DNA from: Penelope pileata
Taxonomy: Eukaryota > Chordata > Aves > Galliformes > Cracidae
Assembly: GCA_013396635.1 (NCBI GenBank)
Contig: WBMW01005039.1
Span: forward strand, 693,853-757,852
Length of the DNA: 64,000 bases
Direction: 5' to 3'
Below the pieces are notes generated by a model. The model made no database searches, was not told the DNA's origin, and saw nothing but the letters and a program-made list of their open reading frames with translations. Each line of letters opens with the position of its first letter. Position 1 is the stretch's first letter. The translations under genes and the position numbers were made by a program. Shown piece after piece: positions 11,101-23,817 of the stretch.

Positions 11101-14100
11101 ATTCGAGTATGTGCAAAAAGAGTGTATGCTGAGGTGGAACATGTGACACTGCTCATCATTGTCTGTCACCTGATTGTTGATGTCTGTGCTCCTGATTCTT
11201 TGACAGTGTGTAATCTTGTGACTTTTCCCTCTGAGCTAGAAAACATCAAGCCACCCTGTGAAGGTGCCCAGCCCTTGAACGGGAAGGGAGTCAAGGTACC
11301 AACGTCAAAATCTGTTTCGCTTCAAGAAACACCTGCCAAGATCATGGCTCCTGTCAGGATCCCTAGGAGTGAATCTGCCAGTTGCTCACAATCAGCACAG
11401 ACAGAGAAAAAGTAAGTACTTCTCCATCTTCATTCTAGGGCCTTTATAGATGGATGAAAACATGCTAATACTTAGAAACTTCTGCTACTTGTTCAGCAGT
11501 TGTTAACGGGTAGGCAACTGGAAGCCGAGACTTTTAGTCTCAGGTGTGACCAGGAGAATATTAGCTCATCTCCAGTTAAATAAATTGATTTATCAGTTGA
11601 CAAATGTCAGCTCATGAACATTAGTTTTTGCTCTTCCTTGTCTTGGCACAGTACACTTGTAACATATGCTGGCACCACGGATTCTATCTGTCCAGCTGCC
11701 TGCCTCTGATAATGTTTCTAGACTGACTTTATTGGCAATTCATGTCTTCTGACAAGCTTTTCTTGATGGATTTTTGACCTGTATTAAAATAACTTGAGGA
11801 ATTCATGTTTCTTTTCCTATATGTGGAGGCAGCTGAAGTTTTTCAGAATGTCTTTCATTTCTAATTGCTGCCTTTATTCTGCCTCCTAGCTGTGTAACTT
11901 TTTTTTTAGTCACTTTCTAATTTTGTATTCCAAGACTAAACATTTAAATGACGTCTTCAGAGCTGATGCTTTGTCAGAATACTATAGTATTGGAGTTGAC
12001 CATTCTAGTAGAATATTTACTTTCCCTGAATGAATAGTTTTTCTTAGTATTCCCAGAACATTTTTGGCTGTGTTTCTGAAAATACTCTCTTATTGTGGTT
12101 GGTGATGTCAGGGCTGTTCCTCTGTTAATCAAGTTGTGTTGTAATGGTTGGCTCACTGTGCAATGCAGATCTGAGCCACCCTCTCTCCGTGTTCAGGAGT
12201 CCCCCATGAGCTAGTTTTCAGAACCAGTGAAACAACTGCAGGACTATTGCAACACCTCTGCCCTCGATGGGGGAAGGAGGCAGTTTAATCATGTGCACCC
12301 CAGAGCCCTGGTGAGGCCACGTCAGTGAAAACAATCAGGAGGGATTTATGCCAATGGCAGCATCCCAGAGATCTTTATTGACTCTAAAGCGACCATTACA
12401 TTTCAATGAGATGTCTCTGACCTTCAGTCAACTTTTGTATCTTTTCCTGTAGGCTTAATGTGTGCTCAGTCCCTGGCTGTTTCTTGCAAGATCTCTCCAA
12501 TCCAGCTTCCCAGCATGTGAAGTACTTCAAGAAGAGCAAAGTGGAGCTGGCGCAGAAGCTCTACAGTCTCTATAATAGCACCATCTTTGAGCAGAAGGTT
12601 GGCTTTAAAAACAAACAGAATGAAACAAAGCAACTTGCATTTTTAAGATCATAAAAACCTAGTTAATATCGCTCCTCGCTTTTTGATATGATTGCTCTGT
12701 AGCAGAAGTTGTGCATTACAGTAATGGCTTCTGTTTCTGTTAGTCCAAACAATTTCTCTGAAAGGGATTTGTGAGCACTGTGATGCAGCACTTTTCAGCT
12801 TAGCTTGCTTTCCCAGCTGTAATGGTGCACTGTCCTTAAGTGAACAGTTTGGATGGTGTCCAGCAGAGTCCTCCCTTAATGAGATAAACTGCTACGTGAG
12901 GTTGCCTTGGATCAATTTCATCCTTGAAGAGGTGACTGACATTTATCTTCATGTATTTTTTAGCACCTGCATGGTCATGAACTCAGCAGGCCAGGAATGT
13001 TTCTGTAGCTGCCTGTGTGCTAGTAGGTCTCAGCACTGGCAGCTGTGGCTTTCTGCTGCTGAAAGAAGCTCAAGGTCACCCACCAGCACCGCTCCGTCAG
13101 CGCGCACCGCGGCAGCGTTGCTAGCAGGCTGCAGCATTGCCATATGCTAACAGCTAGCGGTAGCACAAGCAGATCTGCTGTCTGTCATCTCTCTGCTGTT
13201 TGTTGCATTCCCAGCTTCTCACCACATTACTGCAAGTAGTTGAGGTGCTTAGCTGAGCTGCTTCAGTCTGCTAAGAGAAGTAGGGAGTGTGAGCTGGGAA
13301 GTGGGAGACAAGTCTGCTGCAGACAGCACTCTGCTTGGCTCAGGCTGCTTTAGAGCTGTGGCCTTTAACTCTTACATAACCTCATCCTCACAGTTCACAG
13401 CCACAAGAGGGGGAAATGCTGTTCTTGCTTGCAGCTGACCACAGGATGTGGTGGGAGCATACCCCAGAGTGAGGAATGAAAGCACTTCCTTCGGTGCTGG
13501 GGCTGTTGCCTCGTGCTTAGTCATGCTGCTGGCAGGCTTTGTGCATTTCTATTGCGTGCTCCTGTCTGCCACTCCAGAACAGATTAAAAAGCTGCCTATC
13601 CTTGGAGTAACAGTTTGGAGTGATCAAGAAGCTGTAAGCTGTGTTAAAGCTCAGTTTCAGAAAACCACTGTCTTCATCTTCACCTTCTGGGACGCTGGGG
13701 ACCCTCTTCTGGAGACCACATCCATGAAAGGAAGGATGCTGCCCTCAGTAATTCCAGTTGGCCTTCCTTCAGGAAGGGAAATGTCTCTGTGGGAAATATT
13801 GTCGAGCTGACCAAGGATGGGTGAAGGTCAGGATTTCACATAAAGCTGAGCTGAACAGGTTCACCATAGCTGAAAGTGAAAGGTGATGCTCTCCAGTGCC
13901 TCAGCCCTGCCCTTGGGCTGACTCTTGTTACTCTTGGACCACTTAAACTCATTTAACTAATTGAGATGTGAGAAAACTGTTAGCAGAAGAACAAGAGGTA
14001 ACCAAGGTATAGTTATGATGAAGGCTTATAAAATCAGGAGCAGCAGAGGATAAGCAGCAGTGATTATTCATCCTCACAGTGTGAAGGTGCATCAAGCAAA

Positions 14101-16717
14101 AATAGCAGCTTGCAAGTTCGGAACAATCAGAAGCAGATGGTACTTGACATGTAAATTAAGCTGTAGAACTTCTGATCATAGACTATTGTGGATGCTAAAA
14201 ATTCAAATGTGTTTAAGAAAAAAGGCAGCACAAAAGAAAAAGGTTGGGAGGCTGTTTAATGCAAAGGAGCTGCGTTATGAAACTCCCCATGCTGGTTGTA
14301 GACGTGCAGATGATGGGAGGAAGAAGCCATGGAGAGTGGATTTGTCAGTGTTAAAGGCACAAATAGAGACATCCTGTGCAGCACAAACAAGGGGAAGCCA
14401 GAAGGCCTGAGGGAGATAAGGGAGGTGGGAGAGGCTGAATTACACGTACTGTTTTGTTTTTCAGTTACCAGAGAAAATGGTAATAAACTGGAACAAGAAA
14501 ATGAGAAAAACAGCAGGCTACTGTGTGACTGGGCAGACAAAAGGTCCTGAAGCGCAGCGTTATGCTCGGATAGAGCTCTCAGAGAAAGTCTGTGATTCTG
14601 CAGGTAGGTGAGAGAAAATCTACGTTGAGTCTTTGAGAAAGCATAAAACACAAATTGGAGGAGTAAGAGATGTGGGGCTGACCCCTGCTCTGAAATTTCA
14701 TGTTCCCTTAAATCCATTAATGGTAATTCTTGTCCTCACAGCCCTTCGAAAAGGCTGGGCCGATCTACAAGATGTGAGAACAGCGGTCTCTTCATGCCAG
14801 CCTCAGTATTTTGTTTATGTTATTGATTTGAAGATATCCAATACATACACTATAATGGCAGTCTAAGAAAGTGATGTCTTCCATCATAGCTTGCTGTCTT
14901 CCATCACAGCTAGGCACCTGGCTGGCTTTATTTAAAGCTGGGTAGAGACAGGTCAGTGCCAAATTGAGTTTTAGTATCTGGTGGTGGTGTGACTGCTAGA
15001 TTGAAGTAGGCTTAATAAATTTGACTTGAGAGATGCAAATTTGTTTCACGCTAACAAACGTAGTTGTATCCTATGAACAAATTTTCCTTACAAAATTGGA
15101 AATACCATTATGAAACCAGATAGTGGAGCCGATATTTCTACACAGTCAGTTAAGACTGTGAGCTTCACTAGCTCGTCACATCAACAAATTTTGCCTGAAG
15201 AACCTGGTTTTTTTTTGAGAGGACTTTATTTTGGGTTTGTTCTTGTTCTGGCTGCAACCAGATAACATCTGTCTGCAAATAAAACATCAAAAAGCTGCTG
15301 TTTAGGGCCATGATCTGCCTGCAGTTTTTCCATACCTAATTACTTCTTGTCCATGACATCTGAAGAGAGAGGCCCTGGATAAGAAAGGCAGCGTCAAAGG
15401 TGTGAAGCAGCGAGCTAAGGATGGGTGTTTGTACTTCCCCATACCTGGCTGATCTTAGTGTCTCTCATTTGTCTTCCCCAAGATCGTCTTCGAGACACGC
15501 TCATCCACGAGATTTGCCATGCAGCCACCTGGCTGATCAATGGTGTTCGCGACGGGCACGGGCGATTCTGGAGGTTCTATGCCAATAAATCAGCTGTGAT
15601 TCACCCAGAGCTGCCGGTGGTGACACGATGCCACACCTATGAGATTAAGTACAAGTTCACCTACGTGTGTGTTGTGTGCAAAACCACGTGAGTAATGTTT
15701 TGGTCTTGCATATGATTATGTGTTAACTTTTGTCTCTTAATTGGTCCATTTTTGGTGTCTACAAATTTGGGATCTCTTAAGTGGCATTAACATTGAGTGA
15801 ACTTGTGAATTTTTTTGACCAGTTATCCCTGACCTCATGGTCAATGCTGATCTTGTTATGGACTTTTTGTTAGAGGATGGTACCTCCAGTTCTAAGCATG
15901 TACTGAGTCAGAAAGAATACTTGAGGGCCTGCAGTGACTGGATCTGGCTTATCTCTGCAGAATGCACGCACGCAAAGCACTTGCATGTGTTGCAAGGTAG
16001 AAGTAAGGCATTCCAAGTTCTTTTGAAATCTAACCACTGGACCATGACAACAATCTAGATACAGTCTAAGGAAAAGCAGTCAACAAGTGAGTACTGGTTT
16101 CGGTATGAAAGGACTGAGTCACTTTTCATACAGTAATCCTTGTAAAGATAACTCAAAGCCTTCTAGTCAGCTGAAAGAAATCAGAAGAGGTCAGTATAAA
16201 TCAGAAGCAGAAGAAATTCTCATAGAAATGGCACAAAACAGGTGAGGGTAATTTAGTATTACACCAAAGAATCCCAGGAAGCTTTTCTGTTTTATCTTGA
16301 GCACTTTGAATTGCCTGAACCCGTTTTAATCTTGTCTCTTTGTTATAATATTAAGTACAATGTAGAGACCCGTCACAATGATTCTTGTTGGTCTAACACT
16401 CCATCAAAGCTACAGTTGGTTTTCTGCTGCTTCCTGCATCTAAGTGCTTGCTCTTCCATTTCAGGATTGGACGTCACTCCAAGTCTCTGGACACAGAGCG
16501 CTTCGTGTGCGCGTTCTGCGGGGGGCAGCTGGCCCTGAGCCAGCCCACGCAGAAGGATGGCACTCCTGCCAGGACCAATCTGACACCCTTTGCAAAGTAT
16601 GTCAAAGAAAACTACGGCCTCACTAAAAGAGAGCAGCATGGGCTGAGTCATGCAGAAGTTATGCGGAAGCTCAGTGCTGATTTTGCTTTAAAAACTAGGC
16701 TTGAAGATTCCTTGTAG
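7926..16717 (+). CDS. GCNA: GCNA, germ cell nuclear acidic protein (SprT-like metalloprotease)
   Basis: Exons: 7926-7980 (first, cut by a contig end), 8377-8423, 8752-8803, 9171-9251, 9831-10351, 11240-11411, 12453-12597, 14465-14603, 15483-15687, 16465-16717 (stop TAG 16715-16717). From the second exon on, the phases agree and give 537 residues. The N-terminal half is disordered, acidic and Ser-rich, with SUMO-interaction-like stretches (SSSSDEEFEM, VLSDTDDSVF, LLSDSSESEF). The C-terminal half is a SprT-like protease domain with zinc-binding HEICH at about 15509. A zinc ribbon follows (CVVC and CAFC pairs), then an HMG-box-like tail (TPFAKYVKENYG). In animals GCNA acts in germ cells against DNA-protein crosslinks. 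It lies just downstream of OGT, as in human Xq13. The exon at 9831 also carries a protein-like second frame (see findings), and sequence between the first two exons may be missing. Confidence 0.93.
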
Positions 16718-17585
16718 TAACTCAATGCACTTACTGCTTTGATGCCACTCGATTTTTTATACGTAGCAGTAAAGTAGATGAGCCTAACACGGAACCTGTG
16801 ACAGTGTGTTTTAGAGGCTTCCAGACAATTCCAATACTTTTAAATACTTCAGAAAAGGCCTCAGGGTCTTTATTAAAGGGCAAGAGTGAGCACAAAGTAA
16901 TGATGATGATAGAAGGCCCGTGGCAGTAACGCACAAATCAGTCAGGGTATTCCTTAGAAGATGCAGTTCTAGGCCCTTCCTAGGACAGAGTTGTTAGTGT
17001 TTGTCTGATTTTCTGATCAGTGTTTACACACAGTGCTTCACAGCACCCATTTGTTGACTCCTCTGAGCAGCTGACTTGTGTTTCACCTGGGGTAGCTGAT
17101 CTGCTCAGGGGGGAGGATGCAGTGTACTCTTGTGTTTGTGCTGCTCTGCCTTGGACTGCCAGATGCAAGAAAAATCCAGGTATGTCAGCAAAGTCCTCTG
17201 ATTCTGTCCAGATGACTTCCAGGCAGGAGAAGAGGCAGACCTGAGCAAGACTTCAGCATGGGTTCAGGTGCTCTCCCAAGGAGAGTTTCTTGAGGGATCC
17301 TTGGCTGTTTTTGTTAAAAGTGATAGGTAAATAGTGCCTCAGATCTGTTACTGTGAGTTTTTGCAAAGCTGTCTGGCTGCTAGTGAGATCTTTGATCAAA
17401 TTTTGAGTGCAGATTTGCCTCTGTAACTGATACGCTTTTGACCATAGCATGAGAAGATCTAGGCTGATGTCATTTTTTCATGTAGAGTGTGATTGAATTT
17501 GTTGTAACGTTTGTGTATGCTGTGAACAAGTTACTCAGGTGGTTATTACTTTGGAATAATCAATAAATGTTTTTTTGATACTAAA
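16718..17585 (+). other. GCNA: GCNA 3' untranslated region (presumed)
   Basis: Noncoding stretch from the GCNA stop to a canonical AATAAA at 17562-17567 (CAATAAATG). An earlier weak signal (ATTAAA, about 16872) could give a shorter form. No other exon is recognised here. Confidence 0.6.
17562..17567 (+). terminator. GCNA: Poly(A) signal AATAAA, probably GCNA
   Basis: Canonical hexamer followed by a T-rich run (TGTTTTTTTGAT), the arrangement expected at a 3' end. Confidence 0.6.
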
Positions 17586-18404
17586 TGGCACAACGAAGCA
17601 GGCTCTTTTGCTGCAATTTAACCATGGCTGTGTAGCTTTGGCACGTGGCAGCTTCTGCTTTCTTCTAGGCAGTCTGAGTTCCCCAGACAGCAGGTCACCT
17701 TGCTTGCTGCAGCTGACCCAGGCTCTGACTGCCTCACGTGATGCCAAATTAACACCTTTGTCTTGTGTGCCTGGAGGGCTGCAGTAGGACAGGAAAGCAA
17801 AACTTCTTTTGTGCTTGTTAGGAGCAGTGCCCCACCCATACAGCGTGTATATGGGATTCAGGGCCTGAACTGGATCTGCCAGGTTGTTAGGCCAGGACAG
17901 TCCTTCCCAAAAAGCCCTGTTTACACCTTTTGCCATGCAGCAGTGGTGCTAGTTATGGTTGTGGCTGGAAGCAGAAAGCCATGCAATGGGATAGTGCCAA
18001 GAACTTGAAGCTATTTTGGATAGAAATTTTCCACTGAAGTTGAAATTTGATGTACGTGTTGGGGGATGCTCTGAAATCTAACACCACGGACATTTAAAAG
18101 CTTAGTTCAACAACACAGCTTGAAACAGAACAAAATGCCTAATTAAGCTTCTTCAGTGAACTTCAGCATATAAGGATGACAGCCTTGTGTATCTATCAGT
18201 TCTCGTCCCAGCATCTTACATCATCTTCCCTCCTGGAAGGAACCCCAGTCTGCACCATGAGCCAGCAAAGAGTCCATTTCGTAAGGAACTTCAGTGCTGA
18301 GTAAGCACCAGCACTCAACAAAGCAGGAAAAAACAGATGGTGTCCAAAAAGTGCAGCTATTGACACTTAAATTGGTGTAGCATCTATTTCATTTGTACTC
18401 CAAA
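17586..18404. other. Spacer between GCNA and BRCC3 3' ends
   Basis: Converging transcripts (GCNA plus, BRCC3 minus) end on either side. I see no exon, repeat or RNA gene here. Relative to human this spacer joins an Xq13 pair to an Xq28 block. Confidence 0.6.
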
Positions 18405-18424
18405 CAGCTTTTGCTTTGGAATTT

Positions 18425-18430
18425 TTTATT
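18425..18430 (-). terminator. BRCC3: Poly(A) signal AATAAA for BRCC3
   Basis: TTTATT on the plus strand reads AATAAA on the minus strand, about 570 bases beyond the BRCC3 stop. It implies a 3'UTR of about 0.6 kb (18405-18999). Confidence 0.65.
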
Positions 18431-18999
18431 TGGTTTGAAGTACACTGAGCATAGACCTTATGTCAAAGCTCTTCCAGGTCTGTTCCCAGGCTTCCCTCTT
18501 ACCTGGATAACCAGAGCCATTACTAGAAGTAAGATCATGGTCAACTGAAGCTGCTAAGAGGAGGCATAAGTTGGCAGCATCAGATACGACAGCAGGGACA
18601 CTAACTCCTTTCCCCTGTAATCCTCCTGTTCTAGGCTCCTGGAACACAAGTAAAGCAAAAAGACTTCTGTCAAAAGATAGGGGAGGGGGAAACAATATGT
18701 TCCTGAGGTAAGTGCCCTCCAGAACTGAAGTCTCTTCTACCAAGAGATGCTGCCTAACCCTACCACTGACCTAGAGTTGTACTGCACAGTGCAGCACCCG
18801 GAGAGGTATCACTGCTCTCCATCAAGCTGGGGCACGTGGGAGCCTTTTTCCCACAGAAGTGCTCTTTGCTGCAGGGGGCAAGGCAAGAGGCACAGCCTAG
18901 TATCTTCGTTAGAAGGCCAAGTGGGGCCACCCTTCAGCAACAGGGAGGTCCCGTAGAGTTTGAGTCATGTCTCTTTCTGAAGGGTCTGTATTTCCTCCT

Positions 19000-21900
19000 T
19001 CACTCTAAAGCAGCTAGTTCTTCCAGGAGCTGCTCCTTCTCCTGCTGCAGCTCCTGCACCCGCTGCTTGTTCTGCTCCAGCCTGTCCTCCAGCCACTGAA
19101 GGAGGGGCCCGCTGATGGCCGACATCTGGCTGCAGAGGTTCTTCGTGAACACTGGAAAGAGCAAGAACATACCATGCCAGTGCAAACAAACACAAAAGAC
19201 TGTGCTCCAACAAACCCAAATGCTACAGAGCACCAACAGAACTCCCCAGCGTCCCGGTTAAGGCAACCACAGATCCCCACAGGAGAGGGCCAGAACCAGC
19301 AGCTTGCCCAACAGAAACAAGCACTTCAGTGTGACCTACAGCCACCCCAGGGGGGGACAACAGACCTACAGCAGGAATCTGGAAACCTGCATATAAGCCA
19401 TCCCTGAAGCTAGTAATTTTTGAACTCAAAAGCAAGGAATGCCTCATTTATTGGAGCACGTAGGAGGTGACAACAAGATACTTATCTCAGGATTAGGGTT
19501 CACCCTGTCTCACTGGCAAGAGCAAGGATGTCTGTGCACATGATATTCAGGAAGCAGCAGCAGATGTAAACATGCACAGATCAGTCAGACACTACTTTAA
19601 GCCTCATCAAAACCACACATCCCTGGCTGTTCTAACAGCAAACCAAAAAACAACCTCAAGTTCACTGCAATTATTTTAACTAATTGTATGAAGTTCCTCA
19701 AGAAATCTGAAAGATAGAATGGCATTCCTAAACCCCAGGATTGGGTTATTTTGCAACCTTTGATATTTTCCTTTAAAGTAATTCAGTACTTTTTTTTTTG
19801 GTTACACAGTTTGTGACTGAAAATGAACTGTATGGCAAAGAAAAAGAAATTTGTGTTTTTATGGTTATTTACAACTGCTCTTTATGGCAAAGGGAGCACT
19901 GGAGCTTACAAAGGCTGTTACATAGCCGTGGTCTACTCTCCCCTGAGAGCAGTGCCCAACCAGCCACTGCTCCAGGCTCTACTGTTCCAGCTCACAGAGC
20001 AGCATCCTGCACTCACACACAAAGGAGGGATCCTTACCTGAGCCATTATGAATCTTGGTGACAGAGTCTAGATGGGTGAGGCTGAGGACAAAGAAAATGG
20101 ATTAGTGACTACAGCAGTGAATTGCACACTAGGCAATACAGAACCAGCTACAAGTCACTGACACTGCAGGAACTGTAAACCTCTCCACAGAAGCCCTGTG
20201 TATTCATAATGACAACAGACCTTACTTCAGAGGAATAGTACAGCCTCTGGGTAGAGCACCAAGAACCCAATGCTGATGTTTAATCTCACTTTTCAGACTT
20301 CTCAGCACTCTTACCCTGGGACATGCTTTACCTCCTTTTCATTGCAGCAAAGGAGCAGTTTACTCAGCTCACATGAAAGTGCAAGGTCAAGAGCACCTGA
20401 ACTCCCCAATGTGAAAGCATTTAATCAACCAGCTTTTGTACAAAGGCACATAAGGTGCTAATGCTGCTTATTTTCTGTGTCTCTGCTAAGCCTATGGCAC
20501 CTGAAGCAGAACAAGTCAGCAAGGAAAGGCTTAGAGAGGGCCACAGCCCCAGTGTTACCTGTGAATTCTCCTGTAGGCATCCTGCTCCTCTTGGCACAGG
20601 ATCTTGGGCAGCTCCACAGCTGATTCCAGACACACTTTCCCAATAGTTTCATGGGGGACAACATGAATAGGAATTTCAATTCTTTCGTATCTAAAAAGGT
20701 ATCAGACACAGTTAACTGCAAATCAGCAGAGGAGAGGGGGAAAAAAAAAGCCTTTACAAACCTACAACAGTCTGTCCAACTTATAGGATCACCACAGGTT
20801 TACTTTTGAGAACATATGCTAGACTTGAGAGGCAAATGGAAGCCTTTTATAGCCATGCTCTTATCTCAAATTCTGATGAAAACTAGAGCACCAGTGCTGA
20901 CAATGCAACACGTAGCACATGCACAGTTAATGGAGACTCAACACCATGCAAGCTTGGAGCTTTGAGTCCTGGAGTTGACAGCAGAAGGGTGGGCCTTTAC
21001 ACAACAAACTACAGCATAAATTCATAAGCAAACTATAGTGCTCTACATCAGATTTAAGCAAAGTTATCAATTATCTAGGCTAAGTCAGTCAACCTTTAGA
21101 TTTTCTTCAAGTAGTCTGCATTAGAAGAGAGAAAGAGACCTGGGTCAGGCTCCTCTATACACTATTTGTTCTTGTGATGAATCCAGAAACAATTTATTTG
21201 AGACAACCCAGAGAGAAGAGACTAGATGAAATACAACCTGAACATAATATTCTTCTGTTGTACTCACTCTGAGCTCTTCTGGGCCTGAATGGACTGGAAA
21301 CAGGTGTAGAGAATCCTGCCTGTCTAAGAGAGTCAGCAGAAAGTCACATTTCAAGTATCAGAAGATCACCTGGTACCCCGAATTCCTTCAGGAAGAAGGT
21401 GCTTTCACAGAGCATTTTAACAGGTTGCAAAGGTGCACGCTTCACCCTTTGATAAGCTACATCTGCTGGGCTGAGCAGCTGAAGGGCCCTCAACCATTTC
21501 AAGGCATGCATGCACCCGAAGCAGTCCCAGCACGCTGATACCAGCACCGTCACTGGCTGGAGAGCCACCCTCTGCATCAGCACAAAGCAATTAATTACAC
21601 ACTCATTTGACAGCAGGATTCTGACCCAAACTGTCACCTCTCCAGCCCTGGTTTGACCACAGAGCTCAGCCCTCGCTGCATGCTGCATCCCAGGGAAAAT
21701 TTTGCTCTGGGGCTGATGCTTCTCAGGAGTACTTGGAGGGTTTACTGCCACTTTTACGTTGCCTACCTTTGTGTTTTTGTCCTCGATGAAGCAGGAGAAA
21801 ATAAGCCCCACAAAGCCCTGGTCCATCATCTGATACATGGCTTGTGTGCGGACATCTACGGACAAAGAAGTAACAATGAGAACTGCACAGCTCACCTGAA

Positions 21901-23256
21901 GGACTGGAAAAAGATTTTGCAGCTTTTGAAGAGCAACCCTGAAATTTAACAACAGTCACAAACTTTACCTTAAAGTACTTCAGGACATGCAGTAAAAATC
22001 TGCATCCAATTTAAAATACATTAAATAGCAAGTCTTAAATACAAGATGAGTTAACAAAGCAAGAAGAGATTGTAACATCAGCCTGGTGCTGTTCATCAGC
22101 CATGAAACCACGGTGCCCAGCACCAAATGGGTGTAAAATACTCACATGCTTCTTTCAAAAAGGAAAGTAAAATTATTTTTTGCATTAACACAGATGTCAA
22201 AAAACATCACAGCGGGACTATGATTCCCATGGCTTTTTAGCTCTGGTTTCCCAGCCTGGAAAACAGCAGCAGCAGCTCGCAGTGGCAGCTGAGGCACGTG
22301 CAGCTCGAGCACGGGGAGCACAGCTGCAGTGCTGGGGCTGTATCACACAGACAGGAGCGGGGCTGTGCTGGCACAGGGTCCTGCAGCACACCCAGACTGC
22401 CCGAGGACAGCTGGGAAACCAAACATTGACAGCTGGGCTGTTCAGCCCTTGAAGTGCAGTACACGGAGCAATGTGTGGCCAGCTGTGCTTCAGCGGAGCA
22501 CCAAGGCTGCTCTTACCCACGTGTGACGGCCAGACAGTGATGTGAGGGTGGGAGTGGTACCAGCCCACCACTCTCATGGGTCGCCCCGTCATCTCAGCCA
22601 ACCTGTGCGTGAGTCAAGGGCTTCCAGAACCAGCTGAGCAAACACAAGAAACCCTTTGCACAAAAAACAACAACCCAGCAAGCACGGGGTAGAGCTTAGA
22701 AGAGTCACCAAGATCTCAGGTCCCTGCAGAGGGACGCGTCGCAGGACACTGGCAGAAGGCTGCTCCCCAGCACTAGCAGGATACCACTGCTGCAGGAACA
22801 AACTGGATTTGGTCTGCATGTGGCAAGAAGGGACAGCTCAGCAAGCTGTGCAACGCTGTGTCCTCGAGATTAAGCAGGGAGAAAGCCCCAAGGCACCACA
22901 CCTGGAAACTGAGCTGCTGGTAACACCTCACCTTGGAGAGCCTCCACGCTGCGCTGCTATCCCACCCCCGGCCCCTCAGGATCGTGGTTCATAGAAGGGT
23001 TGGAAGAGACCTCTGAGATCACCAGCCCACCCCCCCATGCCCACCGAGCCACGTCCCCAGGTGCCACGTTCCCACGTTCCCTGAGCACCGCCCGGGACGG
23101 TGACCCGGGGCCCGGGGCCGCCCCGCTGAAGGATATCTCCGCCTCGGTGGAAGCCGCCGACAGCTGCTCGGGAGAGATCTCCACGCGGTCCTTCCTCTTG
23201 TCGGAGCGGCGGAGGATGATCACGGAGTGAACGTGGACGATCCTGCTGGTGTCCAC
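19000..23256 (-). CDS. BRCC3: BRCC3 (BRCC36), K63-specific JAMM deubiquitinase, 5' exons missing
   Basis: Minus-strand exons in transcript order: 23256-23137, 22604-22517, 21855-21767, 21323-21268, 20690-20559, 20081-20038, 19151-19000 (stop TGA 19002-19000). Phases agree throughout and give 186 residues. The protein is the catalytic subunit of the BRCA1-A complex and of the cytosolic BRISC complex; it removes K63-linked ubiquitin. The MPN+/JAMM zinc motif HSHPHITVWPSHVD is intact, split across the 22517 and 21855 exon edges (human H122, H124, D135). The C-terminus is a helical, coiled-coil-like tail rich in Gln and Glu. The N-terminal exons, including the catalytic Glu (human E33), are not seen and probably lie in the N run at 23310-23817. 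The first intron shown is AT-AC. KSSE joins directly to YERIE, matching the shorter human isoform without the alternative 25-residue exon. Confidence 0.97.
22605..23136 (-). other. BRCC3: AT-AC (U12-type) intron in BRCC3
   Basis: The only join that keeps the reading frame GAG|AGG (E|R of STEAERLAEM) gives an intron starting ATATCCTTC and ending CAC. The start matches the U12 5' splice site consensus ATATCCTTT at 8 of 9 positions. A branch-site match (CCCTTGACTC at 22620-22611, consensus TCCTTRAC) has its A 10 bases before the downstream exon, the usual U12 spacing. No usable GT donor is present. The intron is 532 bases long and carries a CR1 tail. Confidence 0.88.
22983..23065 (-). repeat. 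CR1 3' tail inside the BRCC3 AT-AC intron
   Basis: CATAGAAGGGTTGGAAGAGA followed by CCTCTGAGATCACC is a CR1 3' end in reverse orientation. It lies about 70 bases downstream of the U12 donor. Confidence 0.75.
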
Positions 23257-23309
23257 CTGGGGAGGGGGCGGGGAGAGCGCTCGGTGCTGAGCCCCAACAG
23301 CGGCCGCCT

Positions 23310-23817
23310 NNNNNNNNNNNNNNNNNNNNNNNNNNNNNNNNNNNNNNNNNNNNNNNNNNNNNNNNNNNNNNNNNNNNNNNNNNNNNNNNNNNNNNNNNNN
23401 NNNNNNNNNNNNNNNNNNNNNNNNNNNNNNNNNNNNNNNNNNNNNNNNNNNNNNNNNNNNNNNNNNNNNNNNNNNNNNNNNNNNNNNNNNNNNNNNNNNN
23501 NNNNNNNNNNNNNNNNNNNNNNNNNNNNNNNNNNNNNNNNNNNNNNNNNNNNNNNNNNNNNNNNNNNNNNNNNNNNNNNNNNNNNNNNNNNNNNNNNNNN
23601 NNNNNNNNNNNNNNNNNNNNNNNNNNNNNNNNNNNNNNNNNNNNNNNNNNNNNNNNNNNNNNNNNNNNNNNNNNNNNNNNNNNNNNNNNNNNNNNNNNNN
23701 NNNNNNNNNNNNNNNNNNNNNNNNNNNNNNNNNNNNNNNNNNNNNNNNNNNNNNNNNNNNNNNNNNNNNNNNNNNNNNNNNNNNNNNNNNNNNNNNNNNN
23801 NNNNNNNNNNNNNNNNN
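23310..23817. other. Assembly gap, 508 Ns
   Basis: Run of N inside a CpG-rich region. It lies where the BRCC3 first exons and the head-to-head BRCC3/MTCP1 promoter would be expected. The true length of the missing DNA is unknown. Confidence 0.95.
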
